DNA from: Phytophthora sp. 'mugwort'
Lineage: Eukaryota; Oomycota; Peronosporomycetes; Peronosporales; Peronosporaceae
Direction of reading: 5' to 3'
DNA: 64,000 nucleotides
NCBI GenBank assembly: GCA_033558025.1
Contig: JAUCEF010000008.1
Location: 1,488,001-1,552,000, forward strand
Under the pieces are notes generated by a model. That model ran no database searches and was not told the DNA's origin. It saw nothing but the letters and a program-made list of their open reading frames with translations. The position numbers and the translations under genes were made by a program. The number at the start of each line of letters is the position of its first letter. Position 1 is the stretch's first letter. Shown one piece after another: positions 58,215 to 64,000 of the stretch.

Positions 58215-59497
58215 ATGGCGGGCTTGAATGCATACGCGCAGTCCTTGCGGAATGACAAATCGCTCACAAAGCCGTACGAAGCGGGCGTGCCGTTCTTCGT
58301 TCCTCAACTGTCCAAGGTCAAGACCAGCGTCATGTGTCAGGGCAAGAGTCACAAGCTTCTTTTCAAGTATGAGACTGCTGGGATCAGCACAAATCCACTA
58401 TCTCCGAAGGCGCTACCGTACCGAAAACAAGGCAATCACAGTCTGTACTCGGAAGAAAATCTGCTGAAGCGTCAAAAGCTGATGGAAGACCCCAAAGTGC
58501 TCAAGGCAATTGAACGCTACTGGGAGACGTTCCCCTGTATCCGTCGGGGAGGTGACACCATTGCTGTCCACGACTACATTGACGTCTTTATAAAGTTTTA
58601 CAAAGCCTTAGTCGCCCCCAGTGAATTCTCCGTTGGCGAGGCGCGATTTATTGTTGAAAAGGACTGGGCAAGAGACTCGATCGACGGCGAAAACATGTCC
58701 AAATTGCTCTTCTTTGGCGCGTTGTTCGAAGTGGTGCGTTCCAGGAATTTTTAGCTTTTCCTGTTTTAAATTCTCATTAGAAAACCTGTGTTGTTTTCTG
58801 TTGGTAGGCTGATATTTGGACGATCGACATCAGCGCAGAGGAATACGCTTCGTTCCTCCGCAAGCTCTTCGAACGAGTGACTATGACCATTTACGACCAT
58901 GTGAAGCTGCAGTGGATAACTGCGTTTGCAGAGCTCGATAAAATCCGCTCTTTCGAGGATCCAACCCCACCCGACGAGGAATCTAGTACCCAGAATCTAG
59001 ATAATAACAACACTCTGGGCGGTGCATCCGATGCCTCACGACAATTTATCCGATCCACCAATACACAGTTGCCACCACCTCATCCACTGCCTTCGACACT
59101 GAAAGATCAACGTCTTCCTGAACTCACATCAGCGGGTAAAGCACAGATCGAGAACGAAAACAACAATGAAGACTGGGGAAGCTCCCCAAGCGACGAGTTC
59201 GACCACGCTGGAAGTCGCGATCGGCTCTTTGAGCGTAGTTCAACGACGACGAGGTTGGAACAAGTACTGGAGACTAAGAGAATACGAACCGATGACGAAG
59301 TGCACACTGGATCTCCTAAGACAAGACCCCCACGCTTAGCTTTACCGGAGATATCCTCGCAGCAAGTTTTACTTCCCATTCCAAGCATCTACTTGAATCC
59401 AGATCTGACGGGTGTTCATGAAGCAGAACGTGCGGCACGTAGACGTCTTCGACAGAATGCCAAGTTGGCCCAGAGACTGCGTCGTGTCACGTTTTAG
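58215..59497 (+). CDS. Conserved-looking protein, unknown, possible EF-hands
   Basis: Two exons, 58215-58733 and 58808-59497, separated by a 74-bp GT-AG intron with frame kept, giving 402 aa. The first ~60 residues are basic (LPYRKQGNHSLYSEENLLKR follows). Residues about 100-205 are helical with a repeated acidic pattern (DYIDVFIKFYKALV, then IDGENMSKLLFFGALFEV, then IDISAEEYASFLRKLFERV), suggesting two or more degenerate EF-hand-like units. The rest (about 220-370) is Ser/Asp/Pro-rich and probably disordered; the end is basic (RAARRRLRQNAKLAQRLRRV). Divergent from TPP II. Flagellar or cytoskeletal association is possible but not shown by sequence. Confidence 0.75.
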
Positions 59498-59679
59498 TAT
59501 TCTAGTACAGGAAAAAAGGTTCAGCAGTAGTAAGCACTGAGTTCACCGCCACTAAAAGTTGTTCATCATTCTCCACAACAATATAATCACCACCACAACT
59601 TGCACGGCGTTGGCTTCAAATTATTCGCTTTATTCGGAGGTACCGGTAAGAGGCCTCGGCTCGATTATAAGAGTGAAAA

Positions 59680-61878
59680 CTAGCCCATCTTCTTCATCGC
59701 TCGGTCCTTTCGGTTGTGATTCGCCATCTTGGCCTTGTTCTTGTCTTTCCTTACTCGCTGTCGCTGTATCTGCTGCGGTGTTAGAGGTCCGTCTGGTTTC
59801 TTCTCATCTCCTTGTCTTTTGTCTTTTCGTCGAGTAGTCTTGTGCTTCGGACCGGACGAGTTCTGTGCAGGTCCACCAGCATTAGGGCGCGAAAACTTCT
59901 GTTCCGCAAACTTTCCCTCTTCCTTCTCTTCTTCAACATCGCCATCATCGTCCTCCACCGCAGCATTCAATAAGTTGTCGCGATTCCGGTTCTTCATACC
60001 TTCCCAAAATGCATCCTTCTCTTCCTTAGCACGCATTCTACGGTTCTGCTCGCGAATTGCGTCCTGATCATCTACACTGCCGCCATCGCGGATACTGAAG
60101 GGCACGAAGTCATCAAACTCGTCGTTATAGTCGTCGTCGTACTCGTCTAGTGTGGTCACACCGTCATTTCTACCGTCCGAGCCAGCGTAGGCACCCTCGT
60201 CACTCGGCGTCTCGTAGTCGTCCTCTTCCTCATACATGACAACAAGCTGCTTCATTTTCTCTACGAGTTGCTTTTCCTTCCTCGCAATCTGCGGATCGTA
60301 CGTCTTTTCCATCGCCTTCTTGCCCACCCATACTCGATTTGGGTCGAGTTTGTTTGACTCCATGAGATTTGGTGTAGGAGCCGACTTGCCTGTAATCTGT
60401 GCTTCCAAACGCTCAAATTTAGGATCTGATCGTTTCAGATCTCGTGGTACGTCAATGAGTACAGGCGGCGGGTTACTCTCCAGCAGGAAATTAATCACAA
60501 CCTCCACTTGCAGATTCGAGGTCAATAGACAGAGCTCAACGTAACCTTCACCCAGATCCGGGAAAAAGTCCTTCACTTGATGCACCATCGGAGCCAGCAC
60601 AGCTGCCTCAGCTGCCTCAGAAGCAGCAGGCTTCGTCTCTTCAGTTGCAAAGTCCCTATCGGATGTCTTCCACTCCTTCGCGTCTGCCGAAAGAGCCGCT
60701 TTCGGCTTGATATCTGCAGCCAGATCGTCCACCAGCATCATAGGAAGGATACGTCGTCGCGGAAGCTCTTCAATCGCCATAACCAAGTATGAAAAGTTCT
60801 CTAGGTCTAGTTTGCATCGATCAAAGAACTCGGCCACCTTCTCCTTGTACTCGCATAAGTACCACAAATCACTCAGATACGACCCATGTTCCGCCTCCTC
60901 TTCCAAGCATCCATTGCTGAGAGCGTGTAGTCCAGCCAGAAGTTCCTCTGTACTGGATCCCGTTGTTTGCTGCTTGTCCATGACAGCGTCCACGCATCGT
61001 CCCAGCACCAACAACAATGCGTATCTGGTCTCGGCAATCACTGGAGCCTCTTGTACCGCCACCTTCTCGTCGAAAGTGGAGAGATGACGTTGCAGTGCTG
61101 GAAGCACCGCCTCGTAGCACTGCACCAGTCCGCATAGCATGGACTGATGCTGCATTGCCAGCTCCATCTCCAGCTCCTTCCCGTCCAGTAGCAGCAAGTG
61201 TATCACCGAACTGGCCGCCGTCATGCCGCTTACTGACAAACTCAGCTCGTAACAGCGGTGGATTAGCTCCGTCACTTGGCTGCGGGTTGCTTGCTGTACT
61301 GCAACATGAAGTTCGTTGAGTTGCCGAGTGTAAAGTTGCCGCAGCACGCCGACAGTGGTCGCAAATGCAGGAACGTTTTCAACAAGGGCGCCCAGAAGCT
61401 CCTGCACCGCTTCCGCATTCTTGACACCGTAGATCTGGCAGAACGGAGCGAGTCGAGTTACGTGCAGCAGTCCGCAATCGGTCGCCAGCTGCAGCAGCTG
61501 CGGGGCGTCTACAAGACGAAGATATAGCGAGAAGACCGCGCGGCTGTCGGCCGTTAATGCTCTGGCGGTCTCTGTGTCGTTGTCGTTGGCTGCGCGCGTC
61601 TGTAGCACGGCCCCGCGCGTCAAAAAGTCGTCGAGAAGCGGAAGATCTTGCGATAGTGCTTCGTTGTTGGACAGATAGCGCTCCAGCTCGGCGTCAGAGG
61701 CGGCAACGAACGGTGTCAGCGTCGATGCGAGCGTCATAGCGGCGGATATTGATGAGTGACGCAGTACTAGCTGTTGGTCAGATTTAATGTAGTTATATAG
61801 GTTATCAGAGGCACTGTTGCTGTGAGTGATGTTCGGAACGTTCCGCGCCGGACGGAAAGTTCGGTACGGATAGTACAT
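59680..61878 (-). CDS. ASCC2: ASCC2-like protein with CUE domain
   Basis: A 732-aa protein from the ATG at 61878 (MYYPYRTFRPARNVP). An in-frame ATG at 62049 would add 57 residues that look non-conserved and partly AT-rich-coded. The N-terminal helical region (to about 400) fits ASCC2. The CUE ubiquitin-binding domain is at about 430-473 (VHQVKDFFPDLGEGYVELCL, then VVINFLLESNPPP). The tail is acidic then basic (KKPDGPLTPQQIQRQRVRKD). In animals ASCC2 binds K63-linked ubiquitin and recruits the ASCC helicase complex to alkylated DNA and to collided ribosomes. The CUE motif and architecture support the call; partner genes are not in the window. Confidence 0.8.
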   Translation of the reverse strand: MYYPYRTFRPARNVPNITHSNSASDNLYNYIKSDQQLVLRHSSISAAMTLASTLTPFVAASDAELERYLSNNEALSQDLPLLDDFLTRGAVLQTRAANDNDTETARALTADSRAVFSLYLRLVDAPQLLQLATDCGLLHVTRLAPFCQIYGVKNAEAVQELLGALVENVPAFATTVGVLRQLYTRQLNELHVAVQQATRSQVTELIHRCYELSLSVSGMTAASSVIHLLLLDGKELEMELAMQHQSMLCGLVQCYEAVLPALQRHLSTFDEKVAVQEAPVIAETRYALLLVLGRCVDAVMDKQQTTGSSTEELLAGLHALSNGCLEEEAEHGSYLSDLWYLCEYKEKVAEFFDRCKLDLENFSYLVMAIEELPRRRILPMMLVDDLAADIKPKAALSADAKEWKTSDRDFATEETKPAASEAAEAAVLAPMVHQVKDFFPDLGEGYVELCLLTSNLQVEVVINFLLESNPPPVLIDVPRDLKRSDPKFERLEAQITGKSAPTPNLMESNKLDPNRVWVGKKAMEKTYDPQIARKEKQLVEKMKQLVVMYEEEDDYETPSDEGAYAGSDGRNDGVTTLDEYDDDYNDEFDDFVPFSIRDGGSVDDQDAIREQNRRMRAKEEKDAFWEGMKNRNRDNLLNAAVEDDDGDVEEEKEEGKFAEQKFSRPNAGGPAQNSSGPKHKTTRRKDKRQGDEKKPDGPLTPQQIQRQRVRKDKNKAKMANHNRKDRAMKKMG

Positions 61879-63003
61879 TACGCCTTTTGAGAGGACCCCG
61901 GTATTCCGAAAATTATTTGTAAATATTGCAATTATGATAGACCCATAGGTTTTGTGATGGTTTAACAATTTTGACAAATTATTGCTATCGCAAGCGAAAA
62001 GCAAGGACGAGATAAGACCGCCAACCACCTTCTCATCTTGTTGGAGCATATATATATGTATCGCGTTTTATTTCGGATAAATATTTATTGACAAGCTAGG
62101 CAAGTGCAATGCAAAAAAATCAGTGCTAGGACATTACAATAAGGAAATGTACGTGTTGTTCACCCACATATAAGAAATACACAAAAACAATAAAAATAAT
62201 TATGTAGTAAATATTGTATTGATCCTTCACTGCTAGCACTGTCCTAGTTTTCGTCAGTGTCATGAACGTTAAATTAAATTGAATGTCTTGCGGTATTTTT
62301 GAAAGTTACTGGGCGTCAAGAACCCAACCGAATATATTTGGGCCCAATATTGATACAAAATCGAGTTGTTGGGTTACTTCATTGCTCTTGGCTGTAGTAT
62401 TGAATATCAGGAATATCACTAATACGCTATGCTGTCAGTAAAAATATAATATTAATTAACGTACAAAATATCAAATGATATTTATTTTATATATTTTGCA
62501 CGCACCCATGTACTCAACTGTCAGCACCAGACGCAAGAATACAGTATCGAAACGCTACAACTGTAAGAAAGCGGCCTAGTATTTGGTAACAGTCGGTTCC
62601 GCGGTCGGTCATCGCATTTCGTTGAGCTAAAAATAGCCATCTAAAATGAAGTTGACGCGTCAAGCATGGAGAGCAGGTCTTCGATTGTTGGCAGCGGTGG
62701 CCGGCAGCAAAGGATGTTGGTAGCTATTGTCCGGTATCGGGTTGGCAACCAGCCGGTATTGAAAATACTGTACTTAAGTATTGAATCGCGTTGGAATATT
62801 TCAATGCCCGACTGCAAGCATCAGCGCGGCAAGGCACGAATATACATCAGACAGGGGCATTCGCATCAAGCTGCAATACATTTTGCTTTCAATTATTGGC
62901 GTGAATACAGATATTGCAGTCTTAAATTACCCTCATCACGCAACCCAACCACATTCACTCACATAAGTGCGACTTGACCTTCACCCCTCATCCCGATCAA
63001 GCC
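61879..63003. other. AT-rich intergenic region
   Basis: Very AT-rich from 61900 to 62560, with TATA-like words, and with no long open frame. Two overlapping frames at 62666-62977 are not coding-like. It is a shared 5' region for the divergent ASCC2-like and ATP-synthase-like genes. No Inr match was found. Confidence 0.5.
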
Positions 63004-64000
63004 ATGCACGCAGCTCGCAACGGCCAGGTGGCCGTCTCGCGAGTGTTGCGAGCGCGTCGTCGCGTGCTGCAGAGCCTACCCACTGCGTGCTTTACACCGT
63101 CACAAGCGGCTCCCTCGTCCTCACGCGGCTTCCACGCGTCAAGCGCGGCTCTGGCGGGCAGGCGCCGCAATGCGCCGGACGACTCGGAGGCCGCGTTGGC
63201 CCAGCAGATGCTGGATTTTATGAAGCTCGCGGAGGAGGAAGAGCTCTCTTCGCCCGCGGATGAACCGCTTTCCACTGTGCAGGCCGAACTTCCCATACAC
63301 GGCGTGATAATGGGCGTCCAGAACGGCCTGGCGCGCGTATCGGGACTGCGCCACGCCACCATCGGCAGCGTTGTCGATATTACGGACGTTGCAGGCGAGT
63401 CGCTGAGCCAGGGGCTCGTGCTCTACCTGAAAAAGAAGGTGGCACACGTAGCATTGCTCAACGCCAGTGGCGGGCGCCCCGTGACAAAGGGAATGGACGT
63501 CACGCTGCAACGCGAGCAGCTCACGATTCCTGGTGGCGTGGCGGCCTTCGGTGGCGCAATCGTGGATCCGCTGGGCCGAGCGGTGCAGCTGGGCGAAGAG
63601 CATGAAGAAGAGCAGAAGAAGAGTACCAACGACCGCGTTAAGGTCACGTGGGGCGCGCAGAGCGTACCCGGACTCATGGCCCGTGCGCCCCTGCGCTGGC
63701 CCTTTGAGACCGGGCTATTGGCCGTGGACTGCTTGCATCCTATGGCTCACGGACACCGTTTGGCAGTGCTCGGACCCAGAAATACAGGCAAAACTCGCGT
63801 GGCGCTGGATGTGATCGCACACCAAGTGGCGAGGGCCAAGGCGCATGGGGAGCTGCCGCCGCAGTTCGTGTACGTGTGCATCGGCAAGAGCGTTTCGAGA
63901 ATTCACCAGATTCGGGATGCGTTGAAGGTGACGGGAGCGCTGGAACACACGACGATCGTCGCCTCTAGCGACCGCGACTCGCCCGTGCTGCAGTACTTGG
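63004..64000 (+). CDS. Divergent ATP synthase alpha-like protein, nuclear, partial
   Basis: Starts ATG at 63004; the window ends inside it after 332 codons. Residues 1-50 are Arg/Ser/Ala-rich with no acidic residue (VSRVLRARRRVLQSLPTAC), a mitochondrial presequence. The beta-barrel start lies at about 95-180 (IHGVIMGVQNGLARVSGLRH). The linker carries PGLMARAPLRWPFETGLLAV, matching the PGII..Q..V..PLQTG..AVD block. The P-loop is GPRNTGKT, where F1 alpha usually has GDRQTGKT. The next block, VYVCIGKSVSRIHQIRDALK, is also divergent. In oomycetes atp1 (the true alpha) is encoded in mitochondrial DNA, so this is probably a paralogue, not the main subunit. Confidence 0.8.
   Translation, partial: MHAARNGQVAVSRVLRARRRVLQSLPTACFTPSQAAPSSSRGFHASSAALAGRRRNAPDDSEAALAQQMLDFMKLAEEEELSSPADEPLSTVQAELPIHGVIMGVQNGLARVSGLRHATIGSVVDITDVAGESLSQGLVLYLKKKVAHVALLNASGGRPVTKGMDVTLQREQLTIPGGVAAFGGAIVDPLGRAVQLGEEHEEEQKKSTNDRVKVTWGAQSVPGLMARAPLRWPFETGLLAVDCLHPMAHGHRLAVLGPRNTGKTRVALDVIAHQVARAKAHGELPPQFVYVCIGKSVSRIHQIRDALKVTGALEHTTIVASSDRDSPVLQYL

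Noticed and set aside
61879..62049. 62049 ATG as the start of the ASCC2-like gene
   Set aside because: It would add 57 AT-rich-coded residues of unlikely composition. The ATG at 61878 gives a more typical start; the longer form cannot be ruled out.
62124..62260. Inverted CTAGGACA words around the AT-rich region
   Set aside because: Only 8 bp match; too short for a confident repeat.
1..64000. CRISPR arrays, tRNA, rRNA and bacterial-type operons
   Set aside because: No regularly spaced repeats, no cloverleaf or rRNA-like sequence recognised; the window is eukaryotic nuclear DNA.

Overview
The window looks like nuclear DNA of an oomycete, most likely Phytophthora or a close relative. The evidence is: very short GT-AG introns (70 and 74 bp); Ty3/gypsy chromovirus-type elements carrying a second RNase H; piggyBac, hAT, MULE and IS630/mariner remnants of the kind that crowd Phytophthora genomes; a small secreted protein with an RxLR-like/EER leader; DOT1-like and SANT gene fragments; and matches to the oomycete initiator element upstream of three genes. 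The species cannot be named from the sequence alone.

Regions. 1-28.4 kb is almost entirely decayed mobile DNA. It holds the 3' part of a piggyBac-like transposase (1-995), a broken SANT+DOT1-like methyltransferase gene on the minus strand (1.1-2.7 kb), a 4-kb segment bounded by ~356-bp inverted repeats (3.9-7.9 kb), a 2.4-kb DNA transposon with clear terminal inverted repeats (8.34-10.76 kb), a MULE transposase remnant (about 11-14 kb) and a large Ty3/gypsy element (17.2-24.2 kb). The gypsy element is followed by a block of antisense reading frames (24.5-27.1 kb). 28.4-31.7 kb is a small island with an unknown gene converging on an intact tubulin-tyrosine-ligase-like gene. 32-41 kb is again mobile-element debris: two hAT remnants, gypsy fragments, an IS630-like fragment and a foldback element.

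41-54 kb holds candidate host-interaction and signalling genes among transposons: a secreted Ser/Asp-rich protein, a protein kinase with an MLKL/HeLo-like N-terminal region, an RxLR-like candidate effector, a piggyBac element with TTAA ends (apparently nested in a mariner/IS630 element), and a second copy of the same kinase. 53.7-64 kb is a dense conserved housekeeping block: tripeptidyl-peptidase II (1248 aa, one intron), an unknown 402-aa protein possibly with degenerate EF-hands, an ASCC2-like CUE protein, and the start of a nuclear, mitochondrially targeted, divergent ATP-synthase-alpha-like protein that runs off the window.

The conserved genes do not form one pathway. The contrast is between a gene-dense conserved end and a repeat-rich, gene-poor remainder where effector-like and duplicated signalling genes sit. 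I see no tRNA, rRNA or CRISPR array. The items most worth following up are the two MLKL-like kinases, the nuclear ATP synthase alpha paralogue, the RxLR-like gene, and the antisense frames behind the gypsy pol region.
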